DNA of 64,000 bases from Paramarasmius palmivorus (taxonomy: Eukaryota; Basidiomycota; Agaricomycetes; Agaricales; Marasmiaceae). The notes under the pieces are model-generated. The model did no database searches and was not told where the DNA came from. It saw only the letters and a program-made list of their open reading frames with translations. The number at the start of each line of letters is the position of its first letter. The first letter of the stretch is position 1. This document shows, piece by piece, positions 43,409 through 53,468 of this stretch. The position numbers were made by a program, and so were the translations under genes. The stretch is taken from NCBI GenBank assembly GCA_037176845.1, contig JAYKXP010000141.1:1-64000 (forward strand). Reading direction: 5' to 3'.

Positions 43409-45134
43409 TCACCATACCCAGCCTGAGTGTGGACTGTCACCTTGATCCCAAGAACTGTCACCGTAATCCCAAGAACTGGCATTGATGTCGTTTCCGCTGG
43501 TACTAGGCTCCACCAACTTGAAGGGCTCCACAATGGCCCACTTGAGACCACTCTTCGCAAGCTTCTCTATTCTGCCCTTCAACCCTTCCAAAGCGTCCGG
43601 AGCACATTCTGGTAGCGCTCCGAACCGAAGATCCCACTTCCACCGTGGAACCGGTACCCTAGCTCTGTAATCCTTCACCACCTCCATTCGTGCTTCCAAC
43701 CTGCCCAAGAGTGCATCTATGCGTTCTGGATTGAGGGTGGACCATCGTTCAGAAACGATGACATAGGATAATTCAGGAGAAGGAATAGGTGTTTGGTCCG
43801 GGTTGGCCGGAGACAGTACGTCCAAAAGCTGGCACAGAAATGTCCCTGGTGTCATTTTCTCGCAAGATGGACGTAAAACATCCACTTCAAGTCGCGATAG
43901 TGCAGGGCATAACGCCAAGAAGTTTTGGAGATCGGTATGTGGTATATCGATGCACCCAGAACGTATCTCAGCTCTGAATTCGTCGAGATGGCACTCTGAA
44001 CGATGGATGAGATCTATGACAGGTATGAGCGATAATCCTTGTTGCTGTTGAGCCGCCTGAGCGCTCATCGTCGGACGATGCAATATGGAAAGAGGATAAC
44101 GAAGGTAGACTGAGTTGTCGGAGAAGAGGAGAAAGGTCGAGTGAGCGTTCGACTGTGATTGACAGTTGACGCAGAGATGGCATTTTGATATGGGTTTGCA
44201 TATCAAGTGATTGTGTCCCGATCGGCCGTGTCCGACATGTTGCAAAATGGAGGGAACGAAGGTTGGTGCACCGCTTGAGTATTAGGACCAACCTCCGAGC
44301 ATCGACAATATTCACAATCTCCAATACTGTGAGTTGAGGATAGGGGAGCTTGAGTGAATATAGACGAAAACAACTGATCGTCACACTGTGGAGTCGAGGT
44401 GCTACATGAAGAGCATCCAGAAGCCATTTTGGAAAACGCGCGTATATTGAGAATGGATCTTTATCTTCTACAAGGCCGAGTTTCGTGATGCGCGGGACGA
44501 CCTGGGCTACAAATTGTGATACCAAGGACTCTTGGTCTCCGTAGTAGCACAATTCTGTGAGATGTAATGGATGATCCTTCAATCTGGTCAGGTAATGTCC
44601 CAACAACGATTCTTGAACTTCAACCTTGGAAAAATTGCAGGCCAAGTTCAAGTTTAACCGTATGGAAGACCACAGTCGCGCGGAAGCGCTTGCTATCACT
44701 CTCCAATGATGGGAAACGTGTGTCAGGGCCAGAGTAGGTGCAGCGTGACAGTACATGGGTGGAAAAAAGTCCAGGGAATCTCCACCAAACCCTGGTGCGC
44801 AAATCCAGCCGAAAATCTGCTCGAGAAGTTCTGGTGGCAATCTGCGAATGGGTGAATGCCAGCTACAACAACGCTCGATACGTTCCAGTGCTGCACCTCG
44901 GCGTGCATGGAGCTGTGCGAGAGCTTCATACAAATGATCCATCTCCTGTTCGCATCTCGCCAACTCGCATTCTTCTGCGGCGATGTATGACCACACCTGC
45001 TCTGTGTCTGCACAGGTTGGAAGCTGGTTCGACCTCAATAGGTCATTCAGGTTGCTGAGGAACGGAAACTGGGATGTGGTGTCATTTGGCAAAAAGCTGT
45101 GCTGACAGTTGTTGCAGAGTACGATACGATCCAT
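43409..45134 (-). CDS. F-box-like protein (CNNC family), one apparent frameshift
   Basis: Starts at 45134 with MDRIVLCNNCQHSFLPNDTT. Acidic coiled coil (WSYIAAEECELARCEQEM), F-box-like SWHSPIRRLPPELLEQIFGW, then LTHVSHHWRVIASASARLWS. A one-base break near 44050 (ASSDDERSG to QQQGLSLIPVIDLI) splits the frame. The second part has SECHLDEFRAEIRSGCIDIP, VPVPRWKWDLRFGALPECAP and LAKSGLKWAIVEPFKLVEPS. The C-terminus then extends by about 30 residues containing an imperfect 21-base tandem duplication (SSWDYGD then SSWDQGD). 5'-UTR intron at 45148-45202. Part of the right arm of the mirror-image block. Confidence 0.65.
43430..43475 (-). repeat. 21-base tandem duplication in F-box C-terminus
   Basis: Two adjacent 21-base units (each about GTCACC..GATCCCAAGAACT on the plus strand) encode SSWDYGD and SSWDQGD at the end of the F-box protein. 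The units differ at only two or three bases, so the duplication is recent. Confidence 0.7.
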
Positions 45135-45202
45135 GCTTGCGTAAATGCTAGAAGGGTGTGTACTTGAGTGAATAGGAAGAATTTAGTGACCAGGCTACTC
45201 AC

Positions 45203-45629
45203 TGAAAGGCGGCGGATGTGGGGAATGATGGGGGAATGATGAAGGTAAAGAGCAAGCTGCGGTTTTCTCACTCTTCGGCGCCCTTCCCCAAACCACGGAA
45301 TGATCCTATCTCCAGCTTAAAACTTATCAGATCCGATTTTCGAAGCCAGTTGTTCTCAAATGAAGGTCTTCCTCGAGGAACGACCGCGTCTGTATCTCTT
45401 CGTTGACAACGGAAAGGCAGTCTCGGTCTCAGCAATCGTCTCGACCTGCGTCGCCTAAAATCAGAACTTGGAGCTTGAGGACCAAGAGCTACAAGCAAAG
45501 GTTTAAGGATCGGCATGAAGAACGGGCTTTAGGTACAAGAATGTCTAATAAAGGCGATGGTGCGTAGATATGAATAAGCGAACGGCGTCACGGTATCAAG
45601 TGTACAGCAAGTTACCTCAAAAGCAGGTA
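45203..45629. other. promoter side and spacer
   Basis: 5' flank of the F-box gene above, plus 3' flank of the next. The run 45240-45290 resembles 47335-47390 and 55165-55210 (ATGATGAAGGTAA..GTGCAAG), a shared promoter-proximal block upstream of several minus-strand F-box copies. Confidence 0.5.
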
Positions 45630-47244
45630 TTACTCGCTTTCATTCGTAAAAGGCAATGCGGTCCACTTGAGACCACTCTTCGCAAGCTTCTCTATCCTGC
45701 TCTCGAATACCTCGAGAACTTCCGGAGCGCATTCCGGTAGTGCCCCAAAACGAAGATCCCACTTCCATCGTGGAACTGGCACCCTAGACCTGTAATCCTC
45801 CAACGCCCCAATGCGTGCTTCCAACATGCCGAGAAGAACATCTATGGTATCTGCACTGAGATTAGACCATCGTTCGGAGGCGATGACATAAGACAATTTG
45901 GGAGAAGGAATAGGTGCTTGGCGCGAACTGACTGGAGGTAGTACGTCCAAAAGCTGGCACACGGACACCCCTGGAAGCATGTCCCTGCGAAATGGGTGGG
46001 CTACATTCACTTCAAAATGTGATAGCTCTGGACATGACGTGAGGAAGTTGCCAAGGTCGGTGTTTGTTACATTGTAACGGCCATAACGTATTTCCATCGC
46101 GAACTCCTCGAGATGGCACCCCGAACGACGGACGAGGTCTGTGACAGGTGCGAGAAATGCGGCTTCGTGGTGTGATGAAATCCGGAAAGAGGATAACGAA
46201 GGTAGAAGGAGGTGTGGGAGAAGAAGTGAAAGTCCGACTGGGAGATTAACAGTGATCTTAAGTTGGCGCAAAGATGGAAATTCGATGAGAGTATTTGCAT
46301 CGAACGCTTCCGAGTCTTCATCATGGAGTAGATGAAGCGTTAGGGAATGGAGATTGGTGCAAAGCTGGAGCACAGGGCCGAGAGGCCGAGTATCGATGAT
46401 GTCGACAATCTCCAGCACCTTCAGCTGATGACACGGGATGTCTGAACTGAGATCATCCAGAATATAGGGGTGTATCGTCATGTCAGAGAGCTTGGGTACT
46501 ATATCATTACGGAGAGAATCCGTGAGCCATTCTGGGACATCTCGAATAGGGTGGCGATTTCTGCCCAGGACTTCTGGCCCTACAAGATCGAGTCTTGCGA
46601 TGCGCGGAATGTGAGGGGCAAGCAGTTGTGTATTGGCCTTGCTGGCGATAAGCTATGCAATGGAAGTTTATCAGATGCAATGGATAGTCCCTTGACTTGG
46701 TAAGGTAAAAAATCAACAACGATTCGACTTGGTCGACTTCGTCCCCATCTCGATAGTTATATGATAGCTGAACTCGCATAGAAGACCATATTGACGGAGA
46801 AGCGCTGGCTACCTCTCTCCAATGATGGGAAACATGCGTGAGTGCCAGAGCTGGTGCAGACTTTTCCATAAAGTCCACGTCCAGAGCGTATGCACCGGAT
46901 TCTGGTGTACAGACAAATGCGAAGATTTTCCCGAGGATCTCCACTGGTAATCTGCGAATTGGTGAAAACCAGCTTCGGCAACGCTCGATACGTTCCACCA
47001 AGGTCTCCTGATGTGCTTCGAGCGCTTGCAGAACATCGTGCAAACGGGTAATCTCCTTTTTGCATCTTGACAGCTCGCGGTCTTCTGCTTCAATATATGA
47101 CCACACTTCTTGCGTGTCCGCGTCAGAAGGAAGCTGGTTTGACCTGAATGAGTCGTTCAGGTTGCCGAGGATCGGAAACTGCGGTGTGACATCCTTTGGC
47201 AAAAAGCTGTGATCACAGTTGTTGCAGAGTACGATACTATCCAT
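45630..47244 (-). CDS. F-box-like protein (CNNC family), one apparent frameshift
   Basis: Starts at 47244 with MDSIVLCNNCDHSFLPKDVT. Coiled coil WSYIEAEDRELSRCKKEITR; F-box-like SWFSPIRRLPVEILGKIFAF; LTHVSHHWREVASASPSIWS. The frame breaks near 46640 where AA may stand for AAA: the following frame gives LLAPHIPRIARLDLVG and continues through VPEWLTDSLRNDIVPKLSDM to the second open part. The C-terminus has SGCHLEEFAMEIRYGRYNVT, VPVPRWKWDLRFGALPECAP and LAKSGLKWTALPFTNESE at 45630. It is closest to the intact gene at 53469-55070, sharing the unusual ending PFTNESE/PVPNESK. 5'-UTR intron at 47260-47314. Confidence 0.7.
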
Positions 47245-47314
47245 ATTTCTGGATTTACGCTAGAGATGTGTGACCTGAGTTGAATAGAATAGGTTCAGTA
47301 GGCAGGTAACTCAC

Positions 47315-47508
47315 TGAAACGCAGCGGGAATGATGAAGGTAAGGTGCAAGGTGCAACGCGTACGCGTGGGTCACTCTTCCTGCAACCATCACTACGGATT
47401 CCTCTCATCGACTTGCGACTATGCTATAGGCTCAGAACCGTTCCTTAATCGCAGGTCTTCCTCAAGAAACGACAGCCGTTTCCATGCCTTCGTCAATAAC
47501 ACTCGAAA
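47315..47508. promoter_or_regulatory. divergent region between F-box and M1 relic
   Basis: Promoter-proximal DNA for the minus-strand F-box gene, with the shared ATGATGAAGGTAAGGTGCAAGGTGC-type block (47335-47360) also seen upstream of the gene at 53469-55070. Confidence 0.45.
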
Positions 47509-48556
47509 ATGGACATATTCAAGATTGCTGGCCTGTCAGACATACCGCAATTTTTTTCGACGCCGGAAATCAGAGCTCGAGGGCCAGAAGATACACGCAA
47601 AGAGCTGCTGTATCGAATGAATTGGTCTCGCCCACCTGATCTTATATACAACTCCCATGAAGGCGACGCAGGTAAGTTCCTTTCAACATACACCGTCGCG
47701 CTCTCGCTCATGCGCACCATAAGATCCTCACCCCATAATAGCTGCGACTATCTCGCTCCCCTTCATTTTTCTCATCAACACCAACCTCACCTTCTCACCT
47801 CCTTCCCTTATGAACGAATTTTTGAAGCCTGAATTCTTCATATATCTTCTCAATCTTATACGTTCTCGCCATCTGCAGAATACTTCACATTTCGTACACG
47901 CCAGATGTTCGGCTTTTAGACTCAATCTCTGGCATCTTCCTCGTATGGACTCTATCTTACACTGTTCCTATACATTCTCCCGATGGCATATTTCTTTGCG
48001 GTGCTCTTGCTATTGCGTATCCTACAGTCGGGAGTATCATGACGTGTCGGATATATACCTACTGACAATGGAAGGCAAAAAGCACTTGGGGATGTGGGAT
48101 ACAGCGGACAACAGAGTTTTCTATGTGACTGTATACTCTTCCATTTCCGCACCTAAACGTGTTCAACTAACAACGTCAACATAGACGAATAACTCGACTG
48201 TATATGCCTGCTCCACATATTCGGCTCCTCCCTTCTTACCTTCTCCTAACTGTGACTCTGCGATTCCCTTCCGAATTCTCAGAAGCCAGGCCCGACAGAA
48301 TGGCGCTACAAATCACCATTCATCGCCCGAAGGCGTGATATACACCTTGCTCATGCCCTCGTTTGCATTCGGTGTTTCGAGTTGTACGTGGGCGCATTGG
48401 CTTGGAAAGCGGGGATTCCTGTTGGAAAGGAACACGGAGAAGTGCATGAAGGTTGAGAGGCGGTTTCGCGGCATAATAGTCTGTCAGGCGTGCTCGGGGA
48501 CATTTTTTGCGGCTATTGTAGACCCACTGTCTTGTCGGCTCTGGGATTCGCAGTGA
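47509..48556 (+). pseudogene. M1-family membrane gene, degraded copy
   Basis: M1 copy 4, the most decayed. An N-terminal exon (MDIFKIAGLSDIPQFFSTPE) with a donor GTAAGT near 47671 is followed by ATISLPFIFLINTNLTFSPP, which matches ISLPITLLIDVYLLFFPH of the other copies. Three frames are needed to follow SISGIFLVWTL, LFLYILPMAYFFAVLLLLRI and the final VCQACSG. Internal loops are shortened and stops are present. The last recognisable block is near 48480-48515. Likely a true pseudogene because the loss goes beyond single-base changes. Confidence 0.55.
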
Positions 48557-48908
48557 TGGTTCAATTGTATTGTAGTACTCTTGTATGAATAATAACAAAT
48601 AGGTGATCACAACGTTGTACCACTGGAAGTTCACGGTGCTCGACGAAAACTCGACAAAGGATTGCACGTATGCCTCCAGGTATCCAAGTCAGAGTTGTGG
48701 ATAAGGGCGGGGAACAGCAAGCGCAGGGTATTGTGAGAAGTACAACACACATCCAGAAGGTGTACATAGATATAGCGGTAGAGTGATACAACGCAATAAA
48801 GATGCAAAAGGATTTCTTCGAGACAACAAGCTCTGTTCTAAGCATCGAGCACATTTTGCCTTCAGGTGATGGATACACATCATCGTAGGACTGAAAGTAC
48901 TACCATCA
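48557..48908. repeat. segment shared with 56100-56230
   Basis: The plus strand at 48795-48890 (GATGCAAAAGGATTTCTTCGAGACAA.., ..GAGCACATTTTGCC) resembles 56112-56215 (GATGCAAACAGACATCTTCG.., ..GAGCACATTTCGCC). Neither copy has a supported gene. It marks a dispersed segmental duplication downstream of two membrane-gene loci. Confidence 0.45.
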
Positions 48909-49385
48909 ACGTCGACGATGAGGTGTGTACTGCTTGCGATGTAACGCATCAATCAAGTGTCGTGGACAGAACTGCCTCGGCTTGGATGTCGAGGATCTAG
49001 AGGCAGTACAAGGAATTAGCTCATTAGAATGAAGGAGTGCATTAGATGCAACTTACGCGTGAAAGCCTAATGGTATGATCGCATGGCAACACTTTTACAA
49101 TGAACGCCGCTGATACCGAGATCTTCCACCTAGATTCTTAATACAGCTCTATCGAATTGGCAATGTTCATGGGATATAACGAAAACACCAAATCTTCCGG
49201 TTTGAATCTTGAGCAAGACATGCTAGTTACTCGTTCCTCGGGCTCCAGGCTCGACAAACGTTCGCCATGTACCAGGAGTCTGAAAAGCAGGTTTGTCGTG
49301 CTTCTCGCAACGGATTGCCATCCGCAATTCCCGTGGTTCCGGTATAGCTCGCGGTGAGTGGACACTGCTGACGAGACTGTCAGCA
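48909..49385 (+). repeat. tandem-duplicated relic, unit A
   Basis: About 475 bases homologous to 49545-50035 in direct orientation (shared GATGAGGTGTGTACTG, TGTGTCGTGG/TCGTGTCC..ACTGCCTC, TCTAGAGGCAGTAC, GGATATAACGAAA). On the plus strand a coding-like frame runs through IELAMFMGYNENTKSSG and LEQDMLVTRSSGS, then changes frame into QVCRASRNGLPSA. Possibly the remains of an F-box-type gene (the end resembles the VWRASRN-like segment of such proteins), but that is a guess. Confidence 0.5.
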
Positions 49386-49544
49386 AGGTATTCCGAGAGT
49401 AAGAAACCAAAAGGCCGAACAAAAAGTACTCACCTGGACATATAGATACTCTTCCACCGGCAAGCCCAACGCATACTATCCCAAGCAGCCTGTTCTAAAA
49501 CCAAATCTGACCTATAGCCGTGTCATGAGGTAGACATAGCACTG
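49386..49544. other. spacer between duplicated units
   Basis: About 160 bases without match to either unit. Confidence 0.3.
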
Positions 49545-50035
49545 TTAACAGCGTCAACGATGAGATGAGGTGTGTACTGATTGCGATGTAACGGTTATCC
49601 TTACCACATAAACTAGGGTAAACCAAGGGTCGTGTCCACAACTGCCTCAGTTTGGATGTCTAGGGTCTAGAGGCAGTACCAGGAATTATTTCATAAGAAT
49701 GAGGGAGTGAACTAGGTCAGACTAACGAGTCGTATTGGTGATCGTTTATTAGCCTAGGTTATGAAGCTTGACACGGTGTGATCTCCGCATGGCAGCACTA
49801 TAAAGGTAGAATCCAGTCTGCTGGTACCAAAATCTTGCGCCTGGATTCTGGATACATCAAGCGAACAAGTATGAGCTGGCGCTACTCATAGGATACAACG
49901 AAATCTCACTGACCCCCCTTAAGCGAGACATGTTGTTTATTCGTTCCCGAGGCTCAATTGAGGCCTGGGAGCGAGTTTGGCGCGCTTCTCGCAATGCACA
50001 ATTGCATGAATTCGGTATAACCTGCGTTGAACGTT
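49545..50035 (+). repeat. tandem-duplicated relic, unit B
   Basis: Second unit. Here the coding-like frame is open for about 75 codons: NPVCWYQNLAPGFWIHQANK, then YELALLIGYNEISLTPLKRD, MLFIRSRGSIEAWERVWRAS and a TGA near 50035. The better preservation than unit A gives a hint of the parent protein, which I do not recognise with confidence. Confidence 0.5.
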
Positions 50036-51025
50036 GAACCTCAACAGGTGTGAATCATGTGTTGCTCTTGTCTCCACCTCCAGCCGGTACGGACTGTTCG
50101 TGTCTATGAAAGCCGGAGTTGAGAGCAGGACAGCTAGAGATTGAACAAACGTTAGAAGCTGAAGAGCTACAGGAAACAGGAAACAGGAAACACACTTAAT
50201 CTATAAGTTCATCTGACGACCCATCACACGTTCAAACTCCCCGGGAAAAGCATCATGCTAAACACGAATATCAGTGAACAACACTGTGCTCAGAACGACT
50301 AGAACCTACCAGCTGACGTTTGAGAAAAGTTTGGGTCTCGAACTTTTGCGGATTCGCCATCGTAAGCACGAGAAGCCCAGCTCAGAGAAAACACCAGTGT
50401 ATGGTACTTTCACAAGCCAGGACTCCGTGGTGAGCTGAGCAAAGGAAGCGATGGTTGCTTTGAGTGCGTCCGTACAATGGTAGAGTAAAAAATGGACATC
50501 CAAGATCCAAGCCGCTGGAGACGGTGGTTGATTGGAATTTGGGAACAGGATCTAGATGGTTTCGGAAAGGGAGTTGGGTTCGGGCAATTTGAGCTTGTAC
50601 GAGCAATTTTAATGAGCGACAGTGAAAAACGTCAAGAGTAGAGGACATACCCAACTCTGGCACCGGATAGTCGTATCATGCATTTTCCTCGAGCTTGATC
50701 CGTTGCTAAAAGGTATGTTAGATTTCAGAGGGCGCACCGGTAACGGATGAGCGAACCTCCTCATTATTACCCTTCAGACCTGGACCTCCACGAAAAACCG
50801 ACGTGTTTATTATCAGCGAATACCTACGGCATCCGATAATAAAGTCCTGTTTCAAGACTAAGTGTATGGTGTGAGTACCGGTGAGTCTGGGTAATCGAAT
50901 GGTAGTCCAAATGAAGGGAAGGGACATGAACAAGAGATTTCGGCGAAAGCCTCTCCATGACCAGTCATGTAAACCCCAATCTAGGTGCTAAATTTCCCTC
51001 AGTTTCCTATCCACGATCTTCCAAA
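50036..51025. other. intergenic, short AGGAAAC repeat
   Basis: About 1 kb. Holds a small tandem repeat (ACAGGAAACAGGAAACAGGA near 50169-50192) and a 45-base block at about 50830-50875 that recurs at 52979-53030. The right end is the RPF1 promoter. No gene seen. Confidence 0.4.
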
Positions 51026-52330
51026 ATGCCTCCCTCTCGCTTCGAGCCCTCTGTCATCAAGAATAAAATTAAAAGGGAGGAGATCGCGAATAAAAACAAA
51101 AAGTCAAAGCGTCAGGACAAGCTACAGCGAAGACTTGACCGTGCAAAACTTGAAGCAACGGATCCTGCGGAGAAAAAAAGTATGCGCTCAGTATCTCTTT
51201 TTCCATTCTCCAACTCTGAACCAGATTACATAGAAACGACTATCCACGAACGTACCCAGAACACTCGATAACACTCGTGAATTCGACCCATCCTTCCTGA
51301 CCGCAGACCCTTCTTCGTCGACCCAAGGAGAAGCATCCTCTTCCGGGGGAAAATAACACACCACAAGACGAAACAGCCGCCGACATTGACAATGATCCTT
51401 TTGCCTACTACTTTACATCCGAGGAGGACCCAAATATACCCCCAAAAGTTCTCATAACAACCTCACCAAAGGCGTCAAAAGCCACATACGAATTTTGCGA
51501 TGAAATTGTCGGTGTTTTTCCTGGAGCTGAATTCATTCGGAGAAAGAAGGGGAAAGGCTTTGAGATGGGTCGAATTGCAGGGTGGGCTGCGGGAAGAGGT
51601 TACAAACACATGTGTGTAGTGAACGAGGATATGAAAAAACCCAGTGAGTCGTCTCGTCCTTTTTTCTTTGGCTTTGTGCTCATGGATGTAGACGCGATCA
51701 CACTGATCCACTTACCGAATGGACCCACTGCATACTTCAAACTCTCGTCAGTGGAACTAACGAGGCAAATATACGTGAGTAATGGAGGCTCCCGACACAC
51801 ACATCTCATTAACATCTCGCCCATCAGGGACACGCTCGCGCGACACCTCACAACCCTGAACTCGTTCTGAACGGTTTCGTCACACGGTTGGGCCATACAG
51901 TCGGTCGAATGTTCCAGACTATGTTCCCAGCATTACCCGAATTCCAAGGGAGACAGGTCGTCACGCTGCACAACCAGCGAGATTTCCTGTTCTTCCGGAG
52001 ACACCGATACGCTTTTAGGAGCACGGAAAGGGTTGCATTACAAGAGATTGGGCCGAGGTTTACGTTGAAGCTCCGGTCGCTGAGGAAGGGTATTCCGGCT
52101 GTTCAAAATTACGGGGAGAGTGCGAAACCATTGGAGTTCGACGATGCCGAAGAGCAGGCAGAAGAAGCTAACCCAGAATCCGACCCAGAACCTACAAAGG
52201 TTGTTCCACCAAAGCAGGACGAGTATCTTTGGAAATGGAAGGTGCGTTTTCATCTTACATCGCTCGACATACGGCTAATTCCCTATTCCAGCCTGAACTG
52301 GAGACAACACGGCGCACCTTCTTTCTTTAG
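51026..52330 (+). CDS. RPF1: ribosome production factor 1 (Brix domain)
   Basis: Nucleolar Brix-family protein needed for 60S subunit assembly. Exon 1 (51026-51179) encodes a lysine-rich head, [20 protein letters not shown]. After an intron (GTATGC...CATAG) come [20 protein letters not shown] and an acidic linker, then the Brix domain: [40 protein letters not shown], intron, [20 protein letters not shown], intron, [77 protein letters not shown] last exon (52292-52330) ends [13 protein letters not shown]. Two one-base surpluses, in A7 at 51173-51179 and G5 at 51345-51349, break the frame as written; both are homopolymers in an otherwise perfect single-copy essential gene, so they look like assembly errors. 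Confidence 0.85.
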
Positions 52331-52552
52331 ATACATGACATTGGTGTATTATGATTACATGCGCCAATATATTGATCCTATAGACTGTGTGGTATGGTGT
52401 GAGTCATTGTGATATACACTTTTCAAAGTTCGTAAAAGGTTCGCTTGAATCGTTCGGTGGTAAAGCTTACAGAGCGGCGAGCTAAAAGAGTGAGAGGTAG
52501 ATAAAAAGGAATTTGAAACGCATTCTTGTGCCTTGGCCCTGTAAACAGCCCA

Positions 52553-52985
52553 ATGAAGCCTGTTCTACTATGTGCAACGAGTTTGTCCCGAATTCTGGAA
52601 TCCAAGAATTTCAGGTCGCTCATAGACCGACTGCGGTCGAACCAACTACCACGTCGTACAGAATCAGCCCAAACGCTTGTGTACCTCCAGCGGGAAGAAC
52701 TCGAGTTGGAGCGATACGATCGGGAGATTCTTCGTCTGCACGAAGCTATGGAAGAGCTAGAGAGGCAGCGAAGCAGCCTTTCAACGAGGATCCAGCTCCG
52801 CCGTAGCTGAATTTCGCCAATCCGTCGGCTGCCTGTTGAAGTCCTTGAGGAAATATTCAAGGCTGTCTGCTCCGGCTCCTCCCTTGATTCGCCGTCTTTC
52901 ACCAAAGAATTAAGACAGAGTTTGCGCCCACATTGATTCTCGGACAAGTCTCTCACCGCTGGAGACACTGTCAATGCGTCCGATA
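52553..52985 (+). pseudogene. F-box-like (CNNC family) 5' fragment, truncated
   Basis: Starts MKPVLLC; the rest of the N-terminal motif is lost by a frame change. It keeps LRSNQLPRRTESAQ, a coiled coil (ELELERYDREILRLHEAMEE) and RRS, then TGA in place of the Trp of SWISPIRR, followed by ISPIRRLPVEVLEEIFKAVC in the same frame. A later frame gives LILGQVSHRWRHC, after which family similarity ends abruptly at about 52978. The break coincides with a short block (52979-53030) that also occurs at 50830-50875. The nonsense codon and truncation make this a true pseudogene. Confidence 0.65.
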
Positions 52986-53468
52986 ACTTGAATAAAGTCT
53001 TGTTTCAAGACTAGACGTGCGTATGGTTGAGACTTGGCTGGTTGAAGCCTTGTTTTTTGAAGATGTGAAATTTCTGTCTCGAGTGAGTATACTGAATGAA
53101 GGCAGGATTTTGGGTGCTAAGATGATGGTTGAGAAGAGAAGAGACAGAGCCGACGCGCCAGTGCCAACTCGGCGCTGTGACTCGGAAGCTCGACCCGTTC
53201 CCAGGAAACGACATTCAGTACTGCAACATATACCAACACCAGACAAAATAATATTATTATACACAATCAGACAGTCAGTCTTCAGAGGTAAGTTTCCTAT
53301 ATACAACGGTACTAACTTGAAACATCAGACACTCTCCGGCGCGTCCAATGCCATCAATCACACACCCCACACTGTCCCAATACCCATCACAAGTGATGGT
53401 GCATAGATATGAATGAGTGAACGGCATCACGGTATCAAGTGGACAACAAGTTACCTCAAGAGCAGGCA
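52986..53468. other. spacer with short shared block
   Basis: Begins with the 45-50 base block shared with 50830-50875. 53395-53460 resembles 45565-45625 (GGTGCATAGATATGAATGAG..GAACGGC..CACGGTATCAAGTG), the 3' flank of the related F-box gene at 45630, showing that both genes were duplicated with their 3' flanks. Confidence 0.5.

Noticed and set aside
43273..43560. Minus-strand frame overlapping the end of the F-box gene at 43409
   Set aside because: It is an alternative frame over the F-box C-terminus; the F-box frame carries the conserved tail.
48909..50035. Duplicated units as a DNA transposon
   Set aside because: The units are direct, of unequal preservation, and show no terminal inverted repeats or transposase. 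A tandem duplication of a gene relic fits better.
50169..50192. Short AGGAAAC tandem repeat as a CRISPR-like or telomeric array
   Set aside because: Only about three 8-base units with no spacers; it is a simple microsatellite in a eukaryotic genome.
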